Source of the DNA: a virus
Strand: one strand, 5' to 3'
Length of the DNA stretch: 42,538 nt
Virus record (IMG/VR): IMGVR_UViG_3300037585_001111
Span: 1-42,538 of that record
How positions within the stretch are numbered: the first letter of the stretch is position 1; each line of letters starts with the position of its first letter. Of this stretch, positions 16,901 to 25,419 are shown in pieces. The translations under genes and the position numbers were made by a program. The notes under the pieces are model-generated. The model saw only the letters and a program-made list of their open reading frames with translations. It did not search any database and had not been told where the DNA came from.

Positions 16901-17520
16901 ATATTCTTATAGGTGATCTTGCAGTAAATACAAGTACAGGAGCTGTTACTAGTGGTGAAGGTTTTAAAGCTATAGGTACTGGAACAGGTGCTGGTATAGT
17001 TTCAATGGGTGATGCTACAACTAATATAACAGTACACCCTAGTTCTGGATTATTAACATTAAATGGTAACATTGTAGGTACAGCTAATATCAATAGTGCA
17101 GCTGTAACAAATACAATTAATGCTTCTTTATCTTCTGCAGAAGAGTACACAGGTACTGAAGAAACTTTACTTACTGTTGGACATACTAATGGTACTAATC
17201 CTAGTGCTTTTATTGGATCATTTAATATAAATTTCCAAACAGGTTCTAAAGCAGCACAATATAATCCTGCAAATACAACAACTATAAAAATAAAACTTAA
17301 TGGATCTACAATACTTGAAAGAGATTTTACTCATACAGGTAGTAGTAGTTCTTTAAGCGATGAAACTTATGCTGCTACATTCTATGTATCTAATACTTCA
17401 ACAGGTAACAATACATTTACTGTTACTATACAAGGTGAAGCGAACTTTGGTGGAGGTGGTGATACTACACCAGAAGTAGCTGCAGGATCTAGTTTAGTTG
17501 TACAGGAGTTTAAACGATGA
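13927..17520 (+). CDS. Large repeat-built tail tip or fibre protein with a collagen-like stretch
   Basis: This is a 1197-residue protein. After a short N-terminus it has four related beta-sandwich-like units of about 85-90 residues starting near 48, 146, 230 and 319 (pattern: lY...sT.sSAP..P...tfTYtfstg.Lsg...SWtqs.P....YLW). Two more Ig-like regions follow. A Gly-X-Y stretch of about 25 residues (near 638-666, GSTGATGSQGPAG then GSD repeats) comes next, then a fifth unit near 667. Three short units with FRQ...P....AGDiWiDtdd.N.mYiAsg start near 774, 836 and 905. The C-terminal part (DGGKITAASIVAAQID...AITAAKLHADAITGKNI) is typical of central fibre or tip proteins. It likely contacts the host surface. 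The tail assembly chaperone gene overlaps its end. Confidence 0.68.
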   Translation: MTVIKPPITGDLVLDSWTNQITQALNAGIAGMGVGGTGRISSGASGFNTATIYLYARTSTDSAPSAMNEETTYTYKTGVLTNGSSHDGVSNGIGPNDVWFRDVPSGTGGYLWVTTVHVADTGAIETIGSSSWSSVTKLAEKGDQGKFAVELYIRSSSTPSAPTDVTWTYATGALSGTNSASWALAVPSGSDQVWITSTIFDPSTSATSITSWGTPFQGGTTGPAGAAGTNNATVAIYQKNTDASSAPSNPSGTFTYTFSTGVLSAGTFNSWTQSLPTLAKGEYLWMKHATASSTTNTDSIPTSEFSTAAVTGASGIDGNSVAVVELFQVSTSNSSAPADPSGTFTYTFSNNTLSGGTLNSWTQSIPTVPAGQYLWVIQASAVSDTSTDSIAASEFSTAIVVSAAGAAGSDSIAVKLTSSKYVIAYDENGLNPSPSSITLTATASNVTNGFFKFTGDEISDESSFTDGSSALSDTFSVSVPAAFADWTNPSTLRVGVSEADQNELAFDTISIPAIQQGADGYTVVVTNESHTLPASSAGVVSSYSGSGTTISVYKGATQLTGITSGTPSASQFTVTVANNSDITEGSQSASSNNIVIADHSGMSNSVDSLKIDYTITVRPANSNLTFLKSQTLTKSKVGSTGATGSQGPAGSDGSDGSDGSDGATGPRQTVGRVYRTATDANAPTAPTNSNSTFSFSSNAFTTLPSGWSQTPPTPNTSDSNPYWQCTFSAVEASAGGTVTETFGSPVKVIEFDGIVKFTNSNTLSDGSTSIVPPKVFRQTGTPTAISAGDLWIDTDDDNKLYVASGSGTSNWSLAQDSTAASALATAAQNTANSKTATFRQDAVPTSLAVGDIWVDTDDGNKMYIALAAGADQVASNEWITVQDAAIATAQAAANTAQSAADSKAKVFRQDSTPTATAAGDIWIDTNDNNEMYIASGSGTGNWVREDFVNLINNNTTTIDGGKITAASIVAAQIDSNAITAAKLHADAITGKNILIGDLAVNTSTGAVTSGEGFKAIGTGTGAGIVSMGDATTNITVHPSSGLLTLNGNIVGTANINSAAVTNTINASLSSAEEYTGTEETLLTVGHTNGTNPSAFIGSFNINFQTGSKAAQYNPANTTTIKIKLNGSTILERDFTHTGSSSSLSDETYAATFYVSNTSTGNNTFTVTIQGEANFGGGGDTTPEVAAGSSLVVQEFKR

Positions 17521-17909
17521 AGACCTATACAATATATAAAAATAGTGATGGTTCAATTCTTAGATGTATTACAACGACAGCTGATAACATAGCTGTAAAT
17601 GTACCTTCGGGATATAGTTCTATAGAAGGATCAAGCCATCCGAAAAAACATGTTGTTACTAGTGGATCTATTGTTAGTAAGTCAGATTCTGATATTACTG
17701 CTTACGATACTTTAAAAGCAAGTAATATCGTTAGGGTTGAACGTGATCGTTTATTATCAGTTGATATAGACACATTGAATCCTATTAGATGGAATGCTTT
17801 GTCTTCTACTAAACAGACAGAGTGGACAACTTACAGACAAGCATTATTAGATATACCTGATCAATCAGGATTTCCTGATAGTGTAACATGGCCTACAAAG
17901 CCAACATAA
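17517..17909 (+). CDS. Tail assembly chaperone-like protein
   Basis: This 130-residue protein's C-terminal part reads RWNALSSTKQTEWTTYRQALLDIPDQ and ends DSVTWPTKPT. This is the pattern of the phage tail assembly chaperone family (YRqaLrDiPdQ..FP..v.WP..P). Such proteins help fold or assemble the fibre encoded next to them, here the 1197-residue tail protein whose stop codon it overlaps (ATGA). The N-terminal half is less conserved. Confidence 0.6.
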   Translation: MKTYTIYKNSDGSILRCITTTADNIAVNVPSGYSSIEGSSHPKKHVVTSGSIVSKSDSDITAYDTLKASNIVRVERDRLLSVDIDTLNPIRWNALSSTKQTEWTTYRQALLDIPDQSGFPDSVTWPTKPT

Positions 17910-17919
17910 GGAATACATA

Positions 17920-18321
17920 ATGAGGATGTTAGGACACGAGGAGTTAACCCTTAGATGGGGAGAGATAGCTCCTGAAGTAGAGAAATCATTAGCACATGGA
18001 CTAGGAGATATAACTTCCTATGACTTGTTCATTGAAAATCTCAAGGGAATCGCACAGTGTTGGGTTCTCGAAGATGAGGGCAAACTAAAAGCTGTAGCTA
18101 TGACACGAATACTTGAGTACACTAAGTACAAAGAGTTCGTTATAGTTACTACAACTGGTAAAGGTTGGTTCAAGTATGGACCACCTATACTTAAGAAATT
18201 TGAAGAGTTTGCAAAAGAGATGGGATGCAAGTACGCATCTGTCTATGGCAGAAAAGGTTGGGCAAGAGCCTTGCCAAAAGAATATAAACAACCTTTTACG
18301 GTTTTAATGAAGGAGTTATAA
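17920..18321 (+). CDS. T7 gp13-like internal virion protein (GNAT-like fold)
   Basis: This is a 133-residue protein. The pattern FEEFAKEMGCKYASVYGRKGWARALPKEY is the hallmark of a small protein found just upstream of the internal core genes in T7-like phages (DUF2833 / gp13 family, with a GNAT-like fold but probably no activity). WVLEDEGKLKAVAMTRI fits the central strands of that fold. AAGGA precedes the ATG. In T7, gp13 is needed for assembly of the internal core. The position directly before the gp14-like gene supports the call. Confidence 0.55.
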   Translation: MRMLGHEELTLRWGEIAPEVEKSLAHGLGDITSYDLFIENLKGIAQCWVLEDEGKLKAVAMTRILEYTKYKEFVIVTTTGKGWFKYGPPILKKFEEFAKEMGCKYASVYGRKGWARALPKEYKQPFTVLMKEL

Positions 18322-18322
18322 T

Positions 18323-19015
18323 ATGGCTGGTGGTGGAGATAAAACGACAATTAGTAATACAGGTGTTCCTGACTGGTTGCGTCCCCAAGTAGAAGCAGCA
18401 ACTAAGGCTGCAACGAATATGTATGACAGTGGTAAGATGAGTCATGTTGAAGGTTTATCGCAGGCACAGCAAGATGCATACAAAAGAAAGTTAGCATTAG
18501 GTCAACGGGGTGGTATGCTAGATCAGCTAGGTGTTGACTCATATCAAGCAGCTGGCGCTTACAGAGATGCAGCTCAAGGTAAGGGTTTGTTTGGAGCTAA
18601 TGCTTTAGGCGATCAGATTACCGCAATGAAAGATACCATTGGTGATGCGCAGATGGCTCAGTTAGGGCAGCTGCAAGGTAACGCATCAATGGGTGGAAAC
18701 TTAGGTAGCGCAAGATCACAAGCTATGAATGCTTCAGCTTTAACTAAGACTGCAGGTGATATGGCCTCTCAACAGTTAGCTAGCAGACAGAAGCAAGCAT
18801 TAGCAGGTGCTCAAGGAGTATTAGGATCTGGATCTACTATTGCTGATCAGTTCGGTAAAGGTATTGCAGCTACTGAAGGTGTTGGCTCTGCTATGCAACA
18901 ACAGAAACAGAATGAAGCTGACGCAGCTTATCAAGGTATATCAAGATTATTTGGCTTGTACGGAGCTCCTGCTGTGGGATCGAAGACAGAGAAAGTATCT
19001 TCTGGAGGCAAGTGA
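18323..19015 (+). CDS. gp14-like internal virion (DNA ejection) protein
   Basis: The 230-residue protein is rich in Ala, Gln and Gly, with little aromatic content. It begins GGGDKTTISNTGVPDWLRPQVEAATKAATNMYD, followed by GLSQAQQDAYKRK, the usual start of podovirus ejection proteins encoded after the gp13-like gene. Long Ala/Gln helices (LTKTAGDMASQQLASRQKQA) fit insertion in the host envelope during DNA entry. Its end overlaps the next start by ATGA. Confidence 0.58.
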   Translation: MAGGGDKTTISNTGVPDWLRPQVEAATKAATNMYDSGKMSHVEGLSQAQQDAYKRKLALGQRGGMLDQLGVDSYQAAGAYRDAAQGKGLFGANALGDQITAMKDTIGDAQMAQLGQLQGNASMGGNLGSARSQAMNASALTKTAGDMASQQLASRQKQALAGAQGVLGSGSTIADQFGKGIAATEGVGSAMQQQKQNEADAAYQGISRLFGLYGAPAVGSKTEKVSSGGK

Positions 19016-19353
19016 TGGGCCAAGGAACGACTGGCGCGATGGTGCCAACTCCCGCTGTTATGCCTCCTCAACAAAGTATAGGTCAAGGACTAGGAAGTCC
19101 ATTAGTACCACAAAGAGGTGGATTAGGCCAAGGAACATTTATGCAGCAACACAACATGATGCATAATCAAATGGATATGACTAAGCAAATGCCAGCTCCT
19201 ATGACTCCTATGCTTGCTTCAGCAGGAGGAGTAGGTGCAGCTGTAAGTCAGGGACCAGGTATGTCAGGTATGCAGACTTTAGATATGCAAGCTAATAATT
19301 ATAATCCAATGGCAACTACAAATCAAATTAAACCTGCTGGAGGTGCAAAATAA
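19012..19353 (+). CDS. Gln/Met/Gly-rich hypothetical virion protein
   Basis: This 113-residue, low-complexity protein is rich in Met (about 17), Gln, Gly and Pro, with no clear fold (for example MQQHNMMHNQMDMTKQMPAPM). It overlaps both neighbours (ATGA and TAATG), so it is translated together with the internal virion proteins. I do not recognise it. A disordered linker or scaffold for the internal core is possible. Confidence 0.5.
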   Translation: MMGQGTTGAMVPTPAVMPPQQSIGQGLGSPLVPQRGGLGQGTFMQQHNMMHNQMDMTKQMPAPMTPMLASAGGVGAAVSQGPGMSGMQTLDMQANNYNPMATTNQIKPAGGAK

Positions 19354-22100
19354 TGGCACAGATATTACAAGGTGCTGGTGGAACTCCAGTGTTAAATGAC
19401 GATATGTTAGAAAAAATGAGAGCCTCAGGCGGTGCTTATGCCTTAGAAGGCGATGTCTTAGAAGGCGAAGATCCTCGTATAATACAAGCAGGATCTATTG
19501 GTAACGCAACGATACCTATGGCACAGTACGTAACTGGTACAGGTCCAGAGATTGACTTGGGTTATACGTATGAACCATATATACCTGAAGATAAGATAGC
19601 TGATCTTATGGCGGAACAAGAAGGCGAAGGTAGCTCAGATGATTCAGATGACTACAGCGATCTTGTAACACCGTCAGGTACACCTATGCCAGGGCATCCT
19701 GACTACGCAGCGTGGATGACGGCTGGTGGTGAAGGTGCTCCAGATACTCAAGCATCAGATGGTCTGTCTAGTTCTTATACAAGTATTGGAGATATGTTTG
19801 ATGGCGGAGGTGCAGGTTCTAGCGGTAATACATTTAAAGGTGGTACATACTCAGGTGCTCTTAATGCTCTCGGTGTAACTCCTTACGGTTGGAATCAACC
19901 TACATACACAGGATCACCAAATACATTTCAATCTCTTGAAGAGAGTGGTGCTTTAGATATGTTTAGCGATGATCAAGGTAATATATCTATTCCTAATACA
20001 GGTCCTCCAGGCGGTGGTATGGACGTTAGTGGTAGTGGTTCTTCATCAAGTGGTAGTAGCGCTGCTCCTGATATGGGTCCTCCCGAAGGTTGGAACACAG
20101 GCGGACAAATAAAAGGATACGTTAATGGTGGACGTATAGGTAACTGGTGGAATAGATTTGCTGGTGATGCTGACTATTGGAAAGAAAAGGATAAAGGACA
20201 AAAAGCTAAATGGAAAGAATCATTAGAGACTGGAGAACCAATGTACTCTGGCAGAGAAATGGGAGCTTTCTTACCTGTAGTAGGTGATGCAATTGCAGCT
20301 GAAGAAGTATATAAAGAAATGAAAAAGCCAAATCCTAACTGGCTATTAATAGGCGCTTTAGGTGGAGCTACCATAATAGGAGCAATTCCAGGTATAGGTG
20401 ATGCAGCCGCCGCCCTTATAAAGAAAGGTGCTAAAGCTGGATTAGAAGGTATTGGTCAAGCTGGTAATTTAGCAAGAGCTAAAATAGCTTCAAAGATAGA
20501 AAGTAAGCAAGCACTAGAAGCAACTAGCCCTGGAGGTCCATTAGATCCTTTTAGAAATGTATCTAGTAAACCTGATTTGGACTATGAGTATAGTGTTGGA
20601 AAGGCAGAAGTTAATGATCCTGATGCCTGGTTATACGATTATGATCCATCTGACGTTAAAAGAATAAAAGACGATATTGCAGATTATAAAGCTAGGCATA
20701 AGGATTGGACACCTGAAGACATAACTGAATTAGAAGCCATGTGGCATACTGCTTTGAGTCCAGAAGATAATCCATTTTATTACAAAAACAACGGTGGACA
20801 AATAAAAGGATACGTTAATGGCGGGCATGTATACGGTGAAATAGAAGAGGAAGATCCTAGAAGAAATCCATATGCGATTGCTCCATTAGCTAAACCAGCA
20901 AAAGTAGTAGATCTTGGTGGTCCTCTAAGAACTGGAGATCCTACACATGAGAAGGAAAGCCCTTGGTATCAAGATGTAGGCCTGGAAGTAGGCTCAGGCG
21001 TTATTGGTAACGCTCTGCTGGGAGGCGCAAAATTTGCTGGCACAACGCTCGGGTTTCCTGGTTGGATTACAGGCTTATTTGGTGCTAATAACGGTGGTGA
21101 AGTTAAAGGGTATAACGGTGGTGGTCCGATTCAAGGGGTTGGTCCTATTGGTTTTAATCCTCCGATTGGTAAAGGCGGTCACTATAAAACCTGGAAAGAA
21201 GAGATTGCTTGGAAGCAAGCTGAGGCTAAGATTAAATTAGACAAAGAGAAAGCTGCTGCTAAGATAGACTTAGATAAGAAGAAAGCGATGGCGGATCTTA
21301 AAATTAAAATTGATGATAAGAAAATACCAAACTATGGTAGTTATAGGGATTCTACTGATAGCGTACTTGGAGATCCAAATATACCTGGTTTACATCAAGA
21401 CTATTTCAAACAAGTTCATAGACCTAACATGCCTGCGTTTGATAAAGCTTATAATATGCAAGCTAACGCTTATGAGTATCCAAACACGAAGAAATCTCTA
21501 GGTGCTGAAACCATTAGTTCTGGGAAGTCATTTATACGAACACCAGTGTCATATGATCCTATGTTTGCCAATTACCGCAGTTTTCCTGAGTCGGCTTTTA
21601 ATTCTGCACAAGAACAAAGAAATAGACAGTTCAATGAAGATAGAAAGGCTATACAAGAAAAGTACCATGGAGATACTATGATGTGGAGAGATGATAGGTA
21701 TGCTGACGGGTATACAGAACCTGGAGCTGGCCGTGGTGGAGATGGTTTACTTTCTAGAGTTGAACTCAATTCATTATTTGCAAAGTATGCTGATGATATA
21801 AATGCTCTTAGAGAATATGGAGCAGGCGCACAGAGAGATAGAAACTTTGGTCGAGCACATAGGCCTGATTCACCATTTGCTAAAGAACCAGATGTTGATT
21901 CATCATTTGGTCAGATGGTAACTGGCGCTAAAAAACAAGTTCCTTATAGAAATTGGTATCAACCTCGTTGGTGGCGAGATGATAAGTCTTATAAAGAAGA
22001 AGTTGCTAAGGATGCTAAGATTAGAAGTTATGATGATAAAGTTTTAGACGATATTAGATTAAAAATGTCACTAAGAAAGGGACCTTTACAAGGAGAGTAG
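19353..22100 (+). CDS. Gly-rich internal virion protein with GGQIKGYVNGG repeats
   Basis: This is a 915-residue protein. The first ~230 residues are Gly/Ser/Asp-rich and probably flexible. Two exact copies of GGQIKGYVNGG (near 251 and 482) and a variant GGEVKGYNGGG (near 580) mark domain borders, as do similar 'GG.v.Gy..GG' motifs in other phage internal proteins. A hydrophobic Gly/Ala stretch (GALGGATIIGAIPGIGDAAAALI, about 330-353) may cross a membrane. A Lys/Ala/Asp-rich coiled coil (KAEAKIKLDKEKAAAKIDLDKK-type, near 625-660) follows. It lies within the internal core block, so a DNA-ejection or core role is likely. I know no precise homologue. Confidence 0.5.
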   Translation: MAQILQGAGGTPVLNDDMLEKMRASGGAYALEGDVLEGEDPRIIQAGSIGNATIPMAQYVTGTGPEIDLGYTYEPYIPEDKIADLMAEQEGEGSSDDSDDYSDLVTPSGTPMPGHPDYAAWMTAGGEGAPDTQASDGLSSSYTSIGDMFDGGGAGSSGNTFKGGTYSGALNALGVTPYGWNQPTYTGSPNTFQSLEESGALDMFSDDQGNISIPNTGPPGGGMDVSGSGSSSSGSSAAPDMGPPEGWNTGGQIKGYVNGGRIGNWWNRFAGDADYWKEKDKGQKAKWKESLETGEPMYSGREMGAFLPVVGDAIAAEEVYKEMKKPNPNWLLIGALGGATIIGAIPGIGDAAAALIKKGAKAGLEGIGQAGNLARAKIASKIESKQALEATSPGGPLDPFRNVSSKPDLDYEYSVGKAEVNDPDAWLYDYDPSDVKRIKDDIADYKARHKDWTPEDITELEAMWHTALSPEDNPFYYKNNGGQIKGYVNGGHVYGEIEEEDPRRNPYAIAPLAKPAKVVDLGGPLRTGDPTHEKESPWYQDVGLEVGSGVIGNALLGGAKFAGTTLGFPGWITGLFGANNGGEVKGYNGGGPIQGVGPIGFNPPIGKGGHYKTWKEEIAWKQAEAKIKLDKEKAAAKIDLDKKKAMADLKIKIDDKKIPNYGSYRDSTDSVLGDPNIPGLHQDYFKQVHRPNMPAFDKAYNMQANAYEYPNTKKSLGAETISSGKSFIRTPVSYDPMFANYRSFPESAFNSAQEQRNRQFNEDRKAIQEKYHGDTMMWRDDRYADGYTEPGAGRGGDGLLSRVELNSLFAKYADDINALREYGAGAQRDRNFGRAHRPDSPFAKEPDVDSSFGQMVTGAKKQVPYRNWYQPRWWRDDKSYKEEVAKDAKIRSYDDKVLDDIRLKMSLRKGPLQGE
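20103..20128 (+). repeat. Direct repeat, copy 1 (26 bases)
   Basis: An identical 26-base block recurs at 20796-20821. It encodes the GQIKGYVNG core of the Gly-rich motif. The identity at third codon positions suggests a recent duplication or gene conversion. Confidence 0.8.
20796..20821 (+). repeat. Direct repeat, copy 2 (26 bases)
   Basis: This is the second exact copy of the block at 20103-20128, in the same reading frame of the same gene, 693 bases downstream. Confidence 0.8.
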
Positions 22101-22103
22101 CAG

Positions 22104-25100
22104 ATGAAGAGTTTAACAGACCCTACAAACAGGGATACTGAACTAGCTATGGTGACTAAAGGAGAATTTGTTTCTCCAAAGGAAACTATGGAGATTTATG
22201 GTCCGACACTAGCAGCACAAAGGAATCATGGGCTTGCTCTAAGAGCAGCTCGTAATAAAGCTTTCTTAGAAGGCAAACCTATACCTAAGATAGTACCTCC
22301 TCCTCCTGAGATAACTGCAATGAACTCAGGTGGTATAATGTTATCAGATGAAGACAAAGATCTATTAATTAGAATGGCTGCTGCAGAAGCTAGAGGTGAA
22401 GACCTTACATCACAAGCTGGTGTTATGTATGTTGCTTTAAATAGACAAAAGGCAAATAGAGAAGAGCATGGTGGTGATAAACTACATGATATAATAAAGA
22501 AAAAGCATGCGTTTACTTCTACACTAGATCCTACAAATAGCTACTGGTACGATAAGAAGAATACTGATATAAAAACGTCTGCAGAATATAAGAAAGCTGC
22601 AAGTATTCTCGAAGGTATCTTAAGTGGTGAGATAAAAGATCCTACTAATGGAGCTGAATTCTTTTTAAATGAAGAGCTTACTAGACAGCAACGTAAAGAT
22701 GGTAAATTACCTGGGTGGTATGACAATGTGAAAGCTAAGAAGCGTCTCGGTAAACATACATTTGCTCAGCATCCTGATTATGTAGAAAAGGTAACTAAAT
22801 CTATTGTACCTTCAGTACGCGGTGCGCAAAATCGTATTATACCAGAATATAACCCAGGTGGTTTTGTTGGAGGTTTACCCATGGAAGAAGAAGAAGAAGA
22901 TCCCATAATGAATTTCATGAAGAACCATCAAGGTAGGTTAGGTGACGTTAATCCTGAAGATGTAGCAGCTGGTATAATATCAGATGAGTATCTACTACAG
23001 AACTCTTCAGATTCAGGAGCCAATAGCTTTAGGGAAGCTAATCAAATGCAGTATGGAGATCCAAGACAATCTATCTCTATGCCTGGCGCATTCATGGGAA
23101 ATATGACAGATGCTCAATCGTTACGTGGTGGTAATATTAGACCTGACATGATGCCTCCTGGTTATGTTCCACCTAAACCAGAAGTAATTCAACGTACTAC
23201 ATCGCCTCAAGGTGGTGCAGATAGAATTGCTTTTAATAACATAACATCTAATTTAGATTTACAAGTTCCTCGCAGTGGTGGATTGATGAATGCTGTTGTA
23301 CCTCCTGCTAATGCAGGTGTAGGTGATTGGATTGAAAACTGGAAAGCTGAAGTAGCTAAGTACAAAGCTATAATGAACAATCCTGATATGTATAATAGAA
23401 TGAGTCCTGCAGAAAAAGAGCTTATGATCTCTAAAAGAAAAGAGTTAGAGAATAAGATAGGTGAAAGTAATAGAGCTAAACTAACTCAAATACCTTACAT
23501 GGATATGGCTAACCCAACAAACCGTAAGATGTATCCAGCAGCAGATGGCTATGATTTAAATAACGAAATGCCATTACAATCTAGCTCTGAATACACTCCT
23601 CTATATCAAAACATGTTTATGCACGGCGGTGATGGAACCACTGGATTTGAAAGAGATGCTGCTATTGTTAAAAATAATCCTTTAGGTATATTTACTCCTG
23701 AGAATGAAAAGGCATATGCAGAAAAGGCTTTAGAAATAGCTCAAGATCAACTTGAAAACTTAGATGGTGAAACAACTCTTAATCCTTTTAGTGCTAACTT
23801 TGATTTTCGACTGTTACCTAACCCAGGTGAAGTTATAGAAGAAAGAGCTAACCGAGCATTAGAAGCTAAGAACAAAGCGTTAGCAGATATAGCAGTAGCA
23901 GATGAAAAGATAAAAGCAAAGAATGAAGAAGAAGCCCGTAAAGATGTTGACAGAATAAATAGAAGAATACAATCTTTAGAGAATGCTAAGCTAAACACTA
24001 ATTCACCTGAAGCAAAAGCCGCTTTGGATAAAGAAATTAATAAGCAGAAAAGCTTACTGAATGATCTTAATGACGAATTTAATTTTGATGATGATAAGAA
24101 AGGTGATGATACACCAACTGATCCTTATGCAGGCACACAGGTAGATAAGATTGTAGCTGAGCTTGCTAAGAAGAACGGTGGTAGATTTCCTGCTAACTTA
24201 GAAGATGCTGCTGCTAAGGGTAAACTAGAAGATGCAGGAAGAAGAGTAAATCCTAAGAGTAAAACATGGGAAAAAGCTAAAAGCTTCTTAAAAGATCTGT
24301 TTGGAGATATCTTTAATAAGAAAGATCTTGGTAAAGCAATAGCTATATACCTAGGTGCTAGAATATTTGGCGCTTCACCTAACCAAGCAGGTGCTATGGC
24401 AGGTAAATATTACTTAGCTAGACAAGATAAGCATGAAGCTAACGTTGCAGCCTACATGAAGGCTGGTAAACATAAGCCTTCTTCTATCGCTAAGTTCGCT
24501 AAGACTAGGAATTTAAATGATTTAGAACTTATTGGTACATTAGTTAGTCCTACTAATACATATGAGACTTTTTACAAACGTCTTCGTAATGGTAAAGAAA
24601 TTAAGGTAATGGCTAGAAAGTATAAGATAGGTGAGGATGGTTCTGGTTGGAAGATTCAAATAGATGATCCTGATAATCCAGGAAAACGTATATGGGTAGC
24701 CTTCGATCCTACTCAAGGCTTTACTACTGATGGTAGTAGGTTTAGGTCTGGTGGTGATGAGTATACTAAGGAAGTAGCTAGACTACAAAAGCTAGGTGCA
24801 ACATTAGTTAAACCAGAATTGTCAATTCTAGATGATAAGGGTGTTGAAAAGAGAATCTTTGAAAACTTTAATGAACAGAAGGCTGGTGTTCAATGGGGAG
24901 CATGGCTTATAGATAATAATATACCTGCTGATACTGGAACTGAAATGCTTAACATGGCTGTTACTATGATGAAGCAAGAGAAGAAAAGAGATCCAAAGAA
25001 GAAAGCTGGTTATGGTTCTATAAAACCTTACTTAGATAAGACATTTGTTATAGTTAAGACTGAAGGTACTGGAGTTAGTGGTGTAGCATTTAAGAACGCT

Positions 25101-25406
25101 GATGGTGAATATATTCCTGCTACTGATTTAGATAGAGCTATTTCTAATGTACGCGCGACAGCTATAAAAGCTAATCCTGAGATAGCAAATTATAATCCAG
25201 TTATGGTAGATACAATGATTGTTAAGAATGCTGGTATAAACTATCAAGCATACTTAGATAGAATACTAAAGAACAAGCCTACAGATATGAGTGATATAGA
25301 TTTCTTAAATGAGAACGATGATTTTAGAATTAGAGCTCAGAATATGGACCCTCAGACTACTCCTTTGTACGAGTTCATGAGAGCAGGTGGTATTAACGCT
25401 ACATAG
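22104..25406 (+). CDS. Virion protein with a SleB-like cell wall hydrolase domain
   Basis: This is a 1100-residue protein. The N-terminus has AMVTKGEFVSPKE, a motif seen at starts of phage tape-measure or internal proteins. Residues about 84-225 look like a Hydrolase_2 / SleB domain: LLIRMAAAEARGEDLTSQAG with E95 as the likely catalytic acid, VALNR, then GAEFFL and KHTFAQHPDY near the end. Such domains cut peptidoglycan; in a virion protein it would open the wall for DNA entry. A charged coiled coil follows (about 590-680, ending in DDDKKGDD), then a basic, Ala-rich part and a soluble C-terminal domain. GGAGAG lies before the ATG. Confidence 0.62.
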   Translation: MKSLTDPTNRDTELAMVTKGEFVSPKETMEIYGPTLAAQRNHGLALRAARNKAFLEGKPIPKIVPPPPEITAMNSGGIMLSDEDKDLLIRMAAAEARGEDLTSQAGVMYVALNRQKANREEHGGDKLHDIIKKKHAFTSTLDPTNSYWYDKKNTDIKTSAEYKKAASILEGILSGEIKDPTNGAEFFLNEELTRQQRKDGKLPGWYDNVKAKKRLGKHTFAQHPDYVEKVTKSIVPSVRGAQNRIIPEYNPGGFVGGLPMEEEEEDPIMNFMKNHQGRLGDVNPEDVAAGIISDEYLLQNSSDSGANSFREANQMQYGDPRQSISMPGAFMGNMTDAQSLRGGNIRPDMMPPGYVPPKPEVIQRTTSPQGGADRIAFNNITSNLDLQVPRSGGLMNAVVPPANAGVGDWIENWKAEVAKYKAIMNNPDMYNRMSPAEKELMISKRKELENKIGESNRAKLTQIPYMDMANPTNRKMYPAADGYDLNNEMPLQSSSEYTPLYQNMFMHGGDGTTGFERDAAIVKNNPLGIFTPENEKAYAEKALEIAQDQLENLDGETTLNPFSANFDFRLLPNPGEVIEERANRALEAKNKALADIAVADEKIKAKNEEEARKDVDRINRRIQSLENAKLNTNSPEAKAALDKEINKQKSLLNDLNDEFNFDDDKKGDDTPTDPYAGTQVDKIVAELAKKNGGRFPANLEDAAAKGKLEDAGRRVNPKSKTWEKAKSFLKDLFGDIFNKKDLGKAIAIYLGARIFGASPNQAGAMAGKYYLARQDKHEANVAAYMKAGKHKPSSIAKFAKTRNLNDLELIGTLVSPTNTYETFYKRLRNGKEIKVMARKYKIGEDGSGWKIQIDDPDNPGKRIWVAFDPTQGFTTDGSRFRSGGDEYTKEVARLQKLGATLVKPELSILDDKGVEKRIFENFNEQKAGVQWGAWLIDNNIPADTGTEMLNMAVTMMKQEKKRDPKKKAGYGSIKPYLDKTFVIVKTEGTGVSGVAFKNADGEYIPATDLDRAISNVRATAIKANPEIANYNPVMVDTMIVKNAGINYQAYLDRILKNKPTDMSDIDFLNENDDFRIRAQNMDPQTTPLYEFMRAGGINAT

Positions 25407-25419
25407 AATGGAGTCATAA

